Assembly: GCF_015163075.1 (NCBI RefSeq)
Contig: NZ_JADDXU010000013.1
Span: forward strand, 62,001 to 126,000
Direction of reading: 5' to 3'
From: Streptomyces justiciae
GTDB lineage: Bacteria; Actinomycetota; Actinomycetes; Streptomycetales; Streptomycetaceae
DNA: 64,000 nt
Shown here piece after piece: positions 7,642-16,360 of the stretch. The notes beneath the pieces were generated by a model. It was not told the origin of the DNA, did no database searches, and saw only the letters and a list, made by a program, of their open reading frames with translations. The translations under genes and the position numbers were made by a program. The stretch's first letter is position 1. Each line of letters starts with the position of its first letter.

Positions 7642-8748
7642 ATGCAGGACTCCTCCCTGCCGAAACCTCTGCCCACGGCGCGAACCCGCCCCTTCGACCC
7701 GCCCGCGGAACTTGCCCGGCTGAGGCAAGAGCAGCCGATCAGTCCGCTTCTCTATCCTGACGGCGCGCAAGGCTGGCTGGTGACAGGGCACGCGTTCGCC
7801 AGGACCGTGCTCAGCGATCCCCGGTTCAGCTCCCGGTGGGACATACGTCATTCCGCCACGCGCAGGATGCTCTCCGAGGAACCCGAGCCGGCCGAGCCCG
7901 GCCTGTTCATCGGCATGGACCCACCCCAGCACAGCCCTTACCGCAAGCTGGTGGGCAGCCAGTTCGGCGCGCGCAGGCTGAACCGGTTGCGGCCCCGCAT
8001 CGAGGAGATCGTCGCGGACCGCCTGGACAAGATGGAACGGGTCGGGCCTCCCGTCGACCTGGTGTCGGAATTCGCCCTGCCGATCCCGTTGTCAGTGGTC
8101 TCGGAGCTGCTGGGCGTACCTGACAGCGAGCGAGCTGGTCGCCGCCAAACGGGCGGCGCCGACCGACGACATCCTCGGCGGCCTGGTCGCGCACTCGGAC
8201 CTCGATGACGACGAGCTGACCGGTATCGGGTTCTTGCTGCTGCTCGCCGGATACGAGAGCACCGCGCACATGCTGGGCCTCGGCACGTTCGCTCTACTGC
8301 GGCACCCGGAACAACTGGCTGCCCTGCGGCAGAATCCGCACCTGATCGACACCGCGGTCGAGGAACTGCTGCGCTATCTGACCGTCGTTCAGTTCGGGCT
8401 GCACCGCACCGCACTGGAGGACGTCCAGCTGAACGGCCAGTTGATCAAGGCGGGACAGGCCGTCACGGTCTCGCTGACCGTTGCCAACCGAGACTCCCAC
8501 CGATTCGACGACCCGGACCAGCTGGACCTCAGTCGAACGCCCGGCGGCCAAGTGGCGTTCGGCTACGGGTACACCAGTGCCTCGGTCAGCAACTGGCCAG
8601 GACGGAAATGCGCGTTGCGTTCCTCGCCTTGCTGCGCAGATTCCCCACCCTGCGCCTCGCGGTTCTCCCGCAGGACGTGCCCATGTGCGACGACCAGCAG
8701 CTTTACGGTGTGCGCCGTCTTCCAGTCACCTGGGATACGTCTGCCTGA
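7642..8748 (+). pseudogene. Cytochrome P450, broken by deletion and frameshift
   Basis: The N-terminal frame from ATG 7642 has the P450 C-helix (MDPPQHSPYRKLV) and reaches VPDSER. At about 8128 the frame changes and roughly 40 residues expected before the I helix are absent. The new frame gives LVAAKRAAPTDDILGGLVA, the I-helix AGYEST, the ExxR motif EELLRY and VANRDSHRFDDPDQL. In the heme loop (about 8565-8575) one base is missing. Restoring it gives FGYG-x-HQCLGQQLARTEMRV with the ligand cysteine, then a normal C terminus to TGA 8748. As read, no active P450 can be made. An oxidative cross-linking or hydroxylating role for the RiPP-like locus is inferred. Confidence 0.85.
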
Positions 8749-8802
8749 CCAAGGCCCCTGAGTGTTCGCCGGATATCCGGTTGCGCCCGACAGTTGCCGC
8801 GC

Positions 8803-9633
8803 TCAGCTGGTGTGGGAACGGGTCGAGGTGATCACGACAGAGGTGTAGGGCATGGTGGCGTGGCCGCCGAGTTTGTCGATCGCGGTTCCGGCGTTGTCCA
8901 GGACGTCGGCGATTTTGTCTGCGGGGAGTTGGGTGAGGCCGCCGAAGGTGGGGAGCTGGTCGAGCCACTCCTCTCGGGAGTAGGTGCGCTCCCAGGTGAA
9001 GTGCCACTGTTCCGGCTCGCTGAACTGGCCGGTCTGACGGATGCCGTCGGCGATTTTCGCGAACAGCGGCTGGTAGGCGTCCAGGGCTGACCCTTTCAGC
9101 AGGCCGGGGTTGAACGGGGAGTCGGGGGCGACTCGTTGGAGGGCTTCGGCGAGGGCGGCGATCAGCTCGGCCGGGAGCTGTGGGACGTGATGGAAGGGGG
9201 CGAGACGGCCGCCCGGCCGGAGCGCCTGGGCCGCCTTGGCCGCGCCGGCGACGGGGTCCACCCAGTGCCAGGCGGTGCCGGCGATGACCGCATCGAACTG
9301 CCGCCCAGCAGGCTGCCAGTCCTCGAACCTGGAGACCTCGACCTCGATACGGCTGCGACGTGCGAAGGCGGCCATCCGCTCGTCGGGCTCGACACCGAGC
9401 ACGGTGCAGCCGGCCGCCTGGAACTGCCGGGCCTCGATGCCGGTCCCGGCTCCGACGTCGAGGACGTGCCGACCGGGGCTTGCCGCGACGATCCTGTCCA
9501 CCAGGGCTTGGGGATAGGGCGGTCGGGCGCGGTCGTAGCGTTCGGGGTCCACGCCGAACGACTCGGCTGTCTGCCGGTGGCGGTGGGGCTCCGGTCCGGG
9601 CTTGTCAGGCTGTCCCTGCGCTAAAGTGGGCAT
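8803..9633 (-). CDS. Class I SAM-dependent methyltransferase
   Basis: Encodes 276 aa. The SAM-binding glycine motif is VLDVGAGTGIEARQF, followed by the acidic strand VLGVEPDERM and the post-motif FDAVIAGTAWHWVDP typical of the small-molecule Methyltransf_11/25 group. No substrate domain is recognisable. It is divergent from a TetR gene, and its ATG (9631-9633) falls inside one half of a double inverted repeat, so the regulator probably controls it directly. The protein N terminus (MPTLAQGQPDKPG) is low-complexity; a later start is possible. Confidence 0.85.
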   Translation of the reverse strand: MPTLAQGQPDKPGPEPHRHRQTAESFGVDPERYDRARPPYPQALVDRIVAASPGRHVLDVGAGTGIEARQFQAAGCTVLGVEPDERMAAFARRSRIEVEVSRFEDWQPAGRQFDAVIAGTAWHWVDPVAGAAKAAQALRPGGRLAPFHHVPQLPAELIAALAEALQRVAPDSPFNPGLLKGSALDAYQPLFAKIADGIRQTGQFSEPEQWHFTWERTYSREEWLDQLPTFGGLTQLPADKIADVLDNAGTAIDKLGGHATMPYTSVVITSTRSHTS

Positions 9634-9660
9634 GCGCCCACACTAATGGGCGGTTGCCCA
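9626..9660. promoter_or_regulatory. Paired TetR operator candidate
   Basis: Two copies of TGGGC-N4-GCCCA: the first at 9627-9640 (extended to GTGGGC/GCCCAC) and the second at 9647-9660. Their centres are 20 bp apart, two helical turns. They lie between the divergent methyltransferase and TetR genes and cover the methyltransferase start. Such a pair fits cooperative binding of two TetR dimers. Confidence 0.55.
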
Positions 9661-9693
9661 CTTGTTAAGGCGGGCGGCGCGGAAAGGGAGGCA

Positions 9694-10314
9694 ATGCCGT
9701 CAGGGGTGCACATCCACAACGTGCGCGGCCAGTTGTTCGAAGCCGCGGAACGCGTCCTGCTCCGGGATGGGCCCGACGCGCTGACCAGCCGGGCGGTCAC
9801 GGAGGAGGCGAACTGTGCCAAGGGCGTGCTGCACCGGCACTTCACCGACTTCGACGCCTTCCTGGCGGAACTGGTCCTCGACCGCGTCCACGGCATCGAG
9901 GAGCGGACCACGACTCTGTGCGCGGCCGCCGGGACCGGGAGCGTGGAGGACAACGTCGCCGAAGCGCTGCAGGACCTGTTCGGGCCCGTAACCGTGGCCA
10001 TCGTCGCCCTCATCACCTTTCGCGACGGCCTCCGCGCCAGGCTGCGCGAGGCCGAGCTGCCCGGAATTCCACTGGCTGCGCAGGGCGCCGCCATGATCGC
10101 CGCATACCTCACCGCCGAGCGGGAGTTGGGGCGCCTGGCCCCTGACGCCGACATCGACACACTCGCCCCCGCCCTGGTCGGGGCCGGGCACCTGCTGTTC
10201 GCCGACCGGGCCAGTGCCCCGCCGCAGATGGCCGCTGTCCGGAAAATGGTGACCACCGTCGTCGCCGGCGTCCTGCGACCACCTCTGTCGCAGGTCGAGC
10301 CGCAGACCAGGTGA
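9694..10314 (+). CDS. TetR/AcrR-family regulator
   Basis: Encodes 206 aa from ATG 9694 (MPSGVHIHNVRGQLFEAAE) behind GGGAGG. The helix-turn-helix is TSRAVTEEANCAKGVLHRHFTDFDAF. The remainder is a helical effector domain. It is divergent from the methyltransferase with a paired inverted repeat in the gap, suggesting autoregulation and control of the methyltransferase. Its last bases (GTGA) overlap the GTG start of the next gene, so the DUF2461 protein is probably co-translated with it. Confidence 0.87.
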   Translation: MPSGVHIHNVRGQLFEAAERVLLRDGPDALTSRAVTEEANCAKGVLHRHFTDFDAFLAELVLDRVHGIEERTTTLCAAAGTGSVEDNVAEALQDLFGPVTVAIVALITFRDGLRARLREAELPGIPLAAQGAAMIAAYLTAERELGRLAPDADIDTLAPALVGAGHLLFADRASAPPQMAAVRKMVTTVVAGVLRPPLSQVEPQTR

Positions 10315-10991
10315 CGGAGAAGAGGGCAGAGTTGATGGATATCCCGAGGCAGTTCGCCGGTTGGGACGAGTCAGCGTTCGACGTGTTGCTGCGTCTTGAT
10401 GGCGAGCCGTCCCAGGAGGTGATGCGCGAGACCCGTAAGGATCGCGAACGCCTCGTGCGGCAACCGATGGTCGCGCTCCTGCATGACTTGGCATGGGAAG
10501 ATCCCGCGTTCGAGGACCACTCTGTATGGCGGTACGGGAAGACCCCGTGGTGGTGGCAGAACCAGTCCGCCGTGGCACGCATCGCCCGGAACGTGGAGAT
10601 CGGGCTGCGCTTCAATCTGGACGGCCTGCGAGTGCAGGGTGCGTGGTGGTACGCCGACTCCGACCAGATCAGCAGGTTCAGGGCGGCGGTTGCCGCCGAG
10701 GCAAGCGGCTCCGCATTGGACGATGTGGTGGCGGAACTACGTGACAAAGGTTTCGAGATCACCGGCGACCGGCTGAAGCGTGCGCCCCGCGAATACCCCA
10801 CCGACCACCCTCGGGCGGCGCTGTTGCGCCACCGCTCGCTGCTCGCCGTGCGACACCTCGGCAGTGACGAATGGCTGCAGACGCCGGCGGTTGTCGACCG
10901 CGTGCTGGCTACGCACGAGGAACTCAGACCCCTGCTCACCTGGCTGACCGTCCACGTAGCTGCTTGCGTCCCACCAGCGACCTCGGATTAG
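10311..10991 (+). CDS. DUF2461 family protein
   Basis: Encodes 226 aa beginning at GTG 10311 with a 4-nt overlap to the TetR stop. The order of conserved blocks (FRKTWW-type start region WDESAFDVLLRLDGEPS, RKDRERLVRQPMVALLHD, WRYGKTPWWWQNQ, then GAWWYADSDQISRFRAAV and LKRAPREYPTDHPRAALLRH) matches DUF2461/TIGR02453. The biochemical role of the family is unknown. Coupling to a TetR gene suggests a small stress or resistance module with the methyltransferase. Confidence 0.75.
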   Translation: MTEKRAELMDIPRQFAGWDESAFDVLLRLDGEPSQEVMRETRKDRERLVRQPMVALLHDLAWEDPAFEDHSVWRYGKTPWWWQNQSAVARIARNVEIGLRFNLDGLRVQGAWWYADSDQISRFRAAVAAEASGSALDDVVAELRDKGFEITGDRLKRAPREYPTDHPRAALLRHRSLLAVRHLGSDEWLQTPAVVDRVLATHEELRPLLTWLTVHVAACVPPATSD

Positions 10992-11058
10992 CAGGAGGCG
11001 TTTTTTGGCCGACTGGAGGGCTCAACTCGGGGGTGCGCTGGCGGTGTTGTTGGGCAGA

Positions 11059-11886
11059 ATGACCGCCATGACGTACCAAGGCTCCTCCATCGACCCGGCC
11101 AAGCCCAGCATCGCCCGTGTCTACGACTATCTGCTCGGCGGCAAGGACAACTACGCCGTGGACCGTGAGATCGGGGACGTGTTCAAGCGTGACCTGCCCG
11201 GATCGGTGGCCATCGCCTTTGCCAACCGCGCGGCTCTGACCCGGGCGGTCAGGGAGATCGCGAGGACCACCGGCATTCGGCAGTTCGTGGACCTGGGAAG
11301 CGGCCTGCCGACCGCGGACAACGTCCACCAGGTCGCGCAACGGCACGCTCCTGAGTCCCGAGTGGTCTACGTCGACATCGATCCCCAGGTGCTGGTGCAT
11401 GGACGCGCGCTGCTGGAGGACAACGACCAGACCCGCGTCGTCGCGGTCGATGTGCGCAACCCCGAGGACATCCGTACGCACCCCGACACCGTCGAGATGA
11501 TCGACTTCGATCGCCCGGTCGCTGTGATCTTCAGCGCCATCCTCCATCACGTCAACGACGACGAGGACCCGGCCGGCATCGTCCGCTACTGGCGCGACCA
11601 GGTTGTGCCGGGCAGCTACTTCTTCATCAGCCACTTCCGCTCCGGCAACAACCCGGAGACCGAGGAGGCCGAGGCGGTGCTGCAGCAGACGTTCGGCCGC
11701 GGCCGGTGGCGGACCGACGAGGAGATCGCCTCCCTGCTGGACGGTCTGGAGATCCTCGAACCAGGGATCGTCCCCGCGTCCCTGTGGCGTCCCGACGAGG
11801 ACGACGACACCATGGACATCGGGCAGAGGCGAGAACTCACGGTCTGGGAACACCTCATTGCCGCCGGGCTGGCCCGGAAGGCGTGA
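11059..11886 (+). CDS. Methyltransf_19 (DUF574) SAM methyltransferase
   Basis: About 275 aa. Starts with the family hallmark PSIARVYDYLLGGKDNYAVDR, then the SAM motif FVDLGSGLPT, VYVDIDPQVLVHG, and AVIFSAILHHVNDDEDPAG. The family is expanded in Streptomyces, often next to regulators and biosynthetic genes; substrates are unknown. The start is ATG 11059, with ATG 11068 (MTYQGSSID) equally possible. It is a single gene with no obvious operon partner. Confidence 0.85.
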   Translation: MTAMTYQGSSIDPAKPSIARVYDYLLGGKDNYAVDREIGDVFKRDLPGSVAIAFANRAALTRAVREIARTTGIRQFVDLGSGLPTADNVHQVAQRHAPESRVVYVDIDPQVLVHGRALLEDNDQTRVVAVDVRNPEDIRTHPDTVEMIDFDRPVAVIFSAILHHVNDDEDPAGIVRYWRDQVVPGSYFFISHFRSGNNPETEEAEAVLQQTFGRGRWRTDEEIASLLDGLEILEPGIVPASLWRPDEDDDTMDIGQRRELTVWEHLIAAGLARKA

Positions 11887-12039
11887 TCACCGAGTGACCT
11901 CTCATGGCCCCGGCCGGTGCCGGGTGGCTGCACCCCGAAGCCCAGGTTTGCTCACACTGGCTGCTGACCTGCCCGACGGTCACAGCGCTTCAGCTCGCGG
12001 GCGTTGGCCGGGCAGCCAACGCCCGCAGCGCGATCCCTT

Positions 12040-12240
12040 TCACCTCACCCCGGAACCTCCGCAGCTGCGGCATTCCACCCATTCGCACTCCGTCTTGTCC
12101 CGCAAGTGATTGCGACTCCAACTGGGAGTACGCCCCCTGCCTCTGCACGTACGGCATGCATCGTCAGCAATGGGACGAGTGCGGTCCCAAATCATCCACA
12201 AAACACCAATGGCGATGATGGCGACGCCGAATCCCTCCAT
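12040..12240 (-). CDS. Small membrane-anchored zinc-ribbon-like protein, 66 aa
   Basis: Begins MEGFGVAIIAIGVLWMIWDR, a single N-terminal membrane segment. The soluble part has two DnaJ-like knuckles, CRTCRGRGR and CRSCGGSG, which could bind one zinc. Function unknown. Coding is supported by the regular cysteine spacing. Confidence 0.55.
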   Translation of the reverse strand: MEGFGVAIIAIGVLWMIWDRTRPIADDACRTCRGRGRTPSWSRNHLRDKTECEWVECRSCGGSGVR

Positions 12241-12578
12241 ATCTCATGGGTAGCCAGGAGCGCGCCCGTCGCCAAGCCGTCGAGCAACGGCGCTGGAGGC
12301 ATTGGACAGGCGCGGCGGAGCGAACGTGGTTACGCATGTCACTACGGGGCGGCCGGCTCACTACGGGGCGGCCGGCGGCGGGCCGGCGACCGCGAAACTC
12401 TGGCAGCGATCGTCTTCGTGGCCACCTGGGTCTGCACGTGTGGTGCGAGGCATCCCGACCGTCGGTCCTGGCGGGGACCGCGTCGCCGACGCCCGCACGT
12501 ACTAGGAGGACAGTCCAAGCACCCCACGCGGTTCGTCAGGCCGGTGGCAGAGCGCCTGAAGCGCACACTGCGCCCGCC
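12241..12578. other. Intergenic region with a short tandem duplication
   Basis: No gene recognised. A 19-bp unit (CACTACGGGGCGGCCGGCT) occurs twice in tandem at 12340-12376. It may be a recent slippage product. Confidence 0.5.
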
Positions 12579-14141
12579 TCAGAGCCCGGTCACCTTCCCG
12601 CTCGCCGAGATGTCGTAGACGAGGGTCAGTGTGCGGCGGCTGTTCGGTGGCAGGGTGATGTCCCAGCGGGCGATGCCCTCGGCGTCGATCGTGTCCGGAG
12701 CCGGGGAGCAGGCGTCCTTGTGTAGTCGTACCTCCACCGCCGACACCTCGGAGACCGGGATGCGTTCCCGTACGGTCACCACCTGCTCGCCCGCTTCACC
12801 CGGGGCGGAGAAGCGGGAGAGGTGGACGCGAACCGTGCGGGTGACGGTGGTGCGCTGGGACAGTGTGGAGGAGTCACGGGATTCCTCCACCTCGCGCAGC
12901 ACCCGGTAGTCGTCGTGGCTGCCGAAGGCCAGCTCCAGGGGCGCGCCGGGAGCGGTGAAGCGCAGTGACCCACGGCCGCCGAAGCCGCCCGCCCCGACCA
13001 GGTCCACCGGGCCTGCCAACAGCGTGTGTCCCGCCGGGTTTTCGCAGCGCACGACGTGCGTCACGAGCGGGGACAGCTCGGGGGAGCAGGCGTACTCGCT
13101 GCGCGCCACCGCGCCGGCCGTGGACAGCGGGACGCGGTGGGCGCGGCCGTCGGCGGGGACGGAGACGGGGGTGGGGGAGCGCAGGACCTGGGTGCGGCCG
13201 CCGTCGTCCACGCCCGGCAGGCCGAGCACCGGGGTCGGGCCCAGCTCGGCGATCTCCTCCTCGCGCAGTTCGACGGCGACCGTGCGCCGCTCCGCGGGGG
13301 AGCGGTCGGTGAGCGTCAGCCGGTCCGGCGTGAGGCGCGGCGGTTCGGTGGCCAGCGCCGAGCGGGCCGTGGACAACGTCAGGCGTACGTCGGTCCAGTC
13401 CTCGCCGGTGCACTGCCAGACCATGGCGTCGGTCTCCAGGGTGAGGTGCTCTCCGTCGAGCACGGCCCGATAGGCGGGGCGCCACAGGGCACACGCGGTG
13501 AGGTGACTCAGCCGCAGCTGGGCCGGTCCCGCGGCGGTGGCCTCCAGGGTCAGCTCGACGTGGCCGACCAGTTCGGCCTGGCGCTGTTCCGACAGCTCGA
13601 CGGCGTGCTCCGCCTGATGCAGCTCGGTGGCCAGGGCCTTCAGACGGGCCTCGACGGTACGCAAGTGCTCGCCGTGCGCGTCCCGTTCGTCGTCCACCCG
13701 GTCCAGTTCAGCCGTCCACCGTGCGGTGTCGGTCTCTCCGTGACCGGCCCCTTCGCCGATCTCCCGCAGCAGGTCGGCGGCGAGACGGGAGAGCAGGTCG
13801 AGGCGGGCGCGCAGCCGGTCGCGCTGCCGTTCGAGCGCCGAGCTTTCCTCCTTGACGGCGTGGACGCGCAGCCGCAGAGCGGAGTCGTCGGCGCCGGGCA
13901 GCGGCCCGCGCGGTGTCCAGGCGCGGACGATCCGGGCGTCGAGGACGGTTGCCTCACCCTCGGCGGCGGTCACTTCGGCGTGGAGGGTCGGGTCGACCGC
14001 CAAGGCGCTGAGCGGCCCGAGGCGCAGCCGCTGCACGCCGGCCTGGAGGTCGAGGGTGATGGATCGTTCGATCTGGGCCCGGTCCTCCAGGCAGGTGACG
14101 GCGGTGACGGGCAGCGGGATCGGGGCGAGGTCGGTGGACAT
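12579..14141 (-). CDS. DUF4139 (mucoidy inhibitor MuiA-like) protein
   Basis: Encodes 520 aa. The N-terminal DUF4140 region (VTAVTCLEDRAQIERSITLDL) and long helical coiled-coil (about residues 95-190) are followed by the DUF4139 beta domain (ALWRPAYRAVLDG, VWQCTGEDWTDVRLTLSTA) and a C-terminal WDITLPPNSRRTLTLVYDI. There is no signal peptide, so it is probably cytoplasmic. The family is named after a mucoidy inhibitor, but its molecular function is not established. It lies 6 bases behind a larger DUF4139 gene on the same strand; the two form a tandem paralogous pair. Confidence 0.8.
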   Translation of the reverse strand: MSTDLAPIPLPVTAVTCLEDRAQIERSITLDLQAGVQRLRLGPLSALAVDPTLHAEVTAAEGEATVLDARIVRAWTPRGPLPGADDSALRLRVHAVKEESSALERQRDRLRARLDLLSRLAADLLREIGEGAGHGETDTARWTAELDRVDDERDAHGEHLRTVEARLKALATELHQAEHAVELSEQRQAELVGHVELTLEATAAGPAQLRLSHLTACALWRPAYRAVLDGEHLTLETDAMVWQCTGEDWTDVRLTLSTARSALATEPPRLTPDRLTLTDRSPAERRTVAVELREEEIAELGPTPVLGLPGVDDGGRTQVLRSPTPVSVPADGRAHRVPLSTAGAVARSEYACSPELSPLVTHVVRCENPAGHTLLAGPVDLVGAGGFGGRGSLRFTAPGAPLELAFGSHDDYRVLREVEESRDSSTLSQRTTVTRTVRVHLSRFSAPGEAGEQVVTVRERIPVSEVSAVEVRLHKDACSPAPDTIDAEGIARWDITLPPNSRRTLTLVYDISASGKVTGL

Positions 14142-14147
14142 GGTGTG

Positions 14148-16238
14148 TCAGCTCCTGCGGTTGCCGCCGACCAGGGCCTTCGCGGCCGGGATGCGGATCT
14201 CGTAGCCGCCGCTCCGGGTGGCGGTGCCTCCGGCGGGCAGGTCCACGCGCCACACGCGCGTGCCGGGGTCGGGATCGTCGGCGGAAGCGGTGTCCTCGGG
14301 GACGGTCCAGTCGGCCTGTTCCTCGATGCGGATGTCCGCCTCGGCAGCGGTCGGCACTTGCTCGCGCACTTCGACGGTGACGGGCTCGCCCAGGGTGTTG
14401 ACCAGCTCCACATGGACGCCGTGGGCGAGGACGGTGACGTTGTTGCGCAACCCGGCCGTCGACTCCTTGAGGCTGGTGCGGCGGGTGACCCGGATGCTCT
14501 CGGCCGGCCCGAGGCCCATCCGCCGGGCTCCGCCCGGAGCGAGGGTGGGCAGCGCGGCGCTCACCACGAAGTCGTCGTCCACCCGGACCTCGACGGGACC
14601 GGCCAGGAGCGCTTGATCGGTGGCGTTCGACAGCACCAGAGCCGCGTACACCCGCTGCTCCACCGACGGCACACAGACGTACTCGGTCCGCAGACCGACC
14701 GGGATCCGGCCCACGGTGACGGTGTGCCAGGTGCCGTCCGAGGGAACGTCGGCGCGGGCGACGGCGTCGTAGCGGTGGTCGAAGGAACCCGCCGACGCAC
14801 GGGGCCGCACGGCGTGTGCGGGCAGCGGCAGCGCGGCCACCGCCTCGGCCCGTCGACGGTGCTCCACGGCCACCGCGTCGAAGGACGGGGCGGGAAACAG
14901 CCTTCCCCTGCGGGCCGCCGGCTCCTCGGGGCCGCTGAGGACGAGCGCGGCGTAGTCGAGTTCGGCGCTGCTGGGTTGCGGCGGGCCGACCGGTGGGGCG
15001 GGTGGCGCCGGGGACGGGGCCATCACCCCCGAGGGCGCCGCAGACGCGGCTGCGGGGGCCGCCTGGGGTGCGGCGTGGAGTGCCGCCGCCCTCCTCGGCT
15101 GCGCCGCTTGCGCGGACGCGACCGGTGCCGGGAGGCCGCCAGGCGCTGCGGGCGCCGGGGGCATGCCGCCGTACGCCGGACGCGCGGGCGGGACGGGAAC
15201 ACCGGCCGGGGGTACGGGCGGCAGGGCGGCGCCGTACGTGTCTGGGGACCGGGTAACGGCGCCGACGTGGACCGGTGCGGAGGCCGGAGCCGGGCGGGGC
15301 CCCGCGGCGTCGTACGCCGTGAAGAGGTCGGCGAGCCCGGCGGGCGGTTCTCGCCAGCCGGACGGCTCGGGGGCGGGCTGGCGGCGGCCGATCCGCAGCG
15401 AGCGCAGTCGCGGCAGCTCCGCACCGCGCCCCAGGTCGGCGGTGGCCAGCGCGATCCGTACGCCGGTCCAGTCCTCACCGGTGCGCTGGGCCACGCCGGC
15501 CCGCAGCACGAGGGTGCCGCTGTCGTCGCCCTGACGGCAGGTCAGACGGTAGGCGGGCACCCACACGGCGCCCGGGACGCCGTACTCGATCTCCAGGCCC
15601 ACCTCACCGGTACCGCTGTCGAGCGTCACGGCCGCGCAGACCGTGGTGACAACCCGCCCGGACGGTGCGGAGGTTGAAGCGCGCTCGCAGCGGTCCACGG
15701 CGACGGACAGGTCGTGCTCGAGGCGGCGCAGTTCCTCCGCGGACTCGGCGAGGCGCTCGTGCAGCCGCGTCAGCCGTTCGTCGACGAAGTCGCCTAGCGT
15801 CAACCACGCCTCGGCAGGGGTACGGCGGTGATGATCGGGATCATCACGCTTGCGCGGCGGCGGAACCGGACGCAGCTCGGTGATCTCCTTGATCCGGACC
15901 AGGAGCCGCTCGTGCCGCGCGCGGGCCGCGGCGCAGGCGTCCTCCAGCCGTTCCCTCTCCTGCCGCAGCCCGTCAGCGGAGTCGTCGTCGGCGGGCTCGG
16001 CCTCCACCTCGACGCGCACCGAGGTGACCCGTGCACCGGAGTCGCCCGTGACGCGGGCCCGCACGGAACCCGGGTCCACCGTGCGCGGCAGCCCCGTCAC
16101 CAGCACTCGGCCGTCGGGCGGAACCGTTCCCCGCGCCAGTCGGCTGCACAGCGCGCCCTGCGCGTAGACCACCACCGCGTCCAGAGTCGACGCCCACCGC
16201 GGCACCCCTTCGGACTTCATGCACTCAGCCCCCGTCAT
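14148..16238 (-). CDS. Large DUF4139 protein with proline-rich insert
   Basis: Encodes 696 aa (ATG 16238; ATG 16220 is possible). The layout is the same as the downstream paralogue: DUF4140 start (VVVYAQGALCSRLA), coiled coil at about residues 85-195, the DUF4139 block (VWVPAYRLTCRQG, RTGEDWTGVRIALATADLG) and a C-terminal WRVDLPAGG. Between the DUF4139 halves is a 150-residue insert rich in Ala and Pro (about residues 310-440), absent from the neighbour. The insert probably forms a flexible linker. The two genes are 6 bases apart and likely act as hetero-partners. Confidence 0.8.
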   Translation of the reverse strand: MTGAECMKSEGVPRWASTLDAVVVYAQGALCSRLARGTVPPDGRVLVTGLPRTVDPGSVRARVTGDSGARVTSVRVEVEAEPADDDSADGLRQERERLEDACAAARARHERLLVRIKEITELRPVPPPRKRDDPDHHRRTPAEAWLTLGDFVDERLTRLHERLAESAEELRRLEHDLSVAVDRCERASTSAPSGRVVTTVCAAVTLDSGTGEVGLEIEYGVPGAVWVPAYRLTCRQGDDSGTLVLRAGVAQRTGEDWTGVRIALATADLGRGAELPRLRSLRIGRRQPAPEPSGWREPPAGLADLFTAYDAAGPRPAPASAPVHVGAVTRSPDTYGAALPPVPPAGVPVPPARPAYGGMPPAPAAPGGLPAPVASAQAAQPRRAAALHAAPQAAPAAASAAPSGVMAPSPAPPAPPVGPPQPSSAELDYAALVLSGPEEPAARRGRLFPAPSFDAVAVEHRRRAEAVAALPLPAHAVRPRASAGSFDHRYDAVARADVPSDGTWHTVTVGRIPVGLRTEYVCVPSVEQRVYAALVLSNATDQALLAGPVEVRVDDDFVVSAALPTLAPGGARRMGLGPAESIRVTRRTSLKESTAGLRNNVTVLAHGVHVELVNTLGEPVTVEVREQVPTAAEADIRIEEQADWTVPEDTASADDPDPGTRVWRVDLPAGGTATRSGGYEIRIPAAKALVGGNRRS

Positions 16239-16272
16239 GTCCGTGCGGGCGAAGCCTAACGTCCGTGCCGGT

Positions 16273-16293
16273 CCGGGATCTGCGCGATCCCGG
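16273..16293 (-). terminator. Hairpin between kinase and DUF4139 genes
   Basis: Perfect 8-bp stem CCGGGATC / GATCCCGG with a 5-base loop, about 70-90 bases downstream of the kinase stop and before the DUF4139 start. It probably ends or attenuates the kinase transcript. Confidence 0.45.
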
Positions 16294-16360
16294 GTTCGGG
16301 CGCGACGGTGTGGGTCCGGACCGGGATTCGCGACACCGACTCGGCGTTGACCGCAGGGTG

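Noticed and set aside
12340..12376. Possible CRISPR or direct-repeat array
   Set aside because: There are only two head-to-tail 19-bp copies with no spacers; a simple tandem duplication.
13026..15677. An 883-codon open frame on the plus strand opposite the DUF4139 genes
   Set aside because: It is antisense to two well-supported DUF4139 proteins; its translation is low-complexity (Gly/Arg/Ala/Asp) with no domain. Long antisense frames are expected at very high GC.
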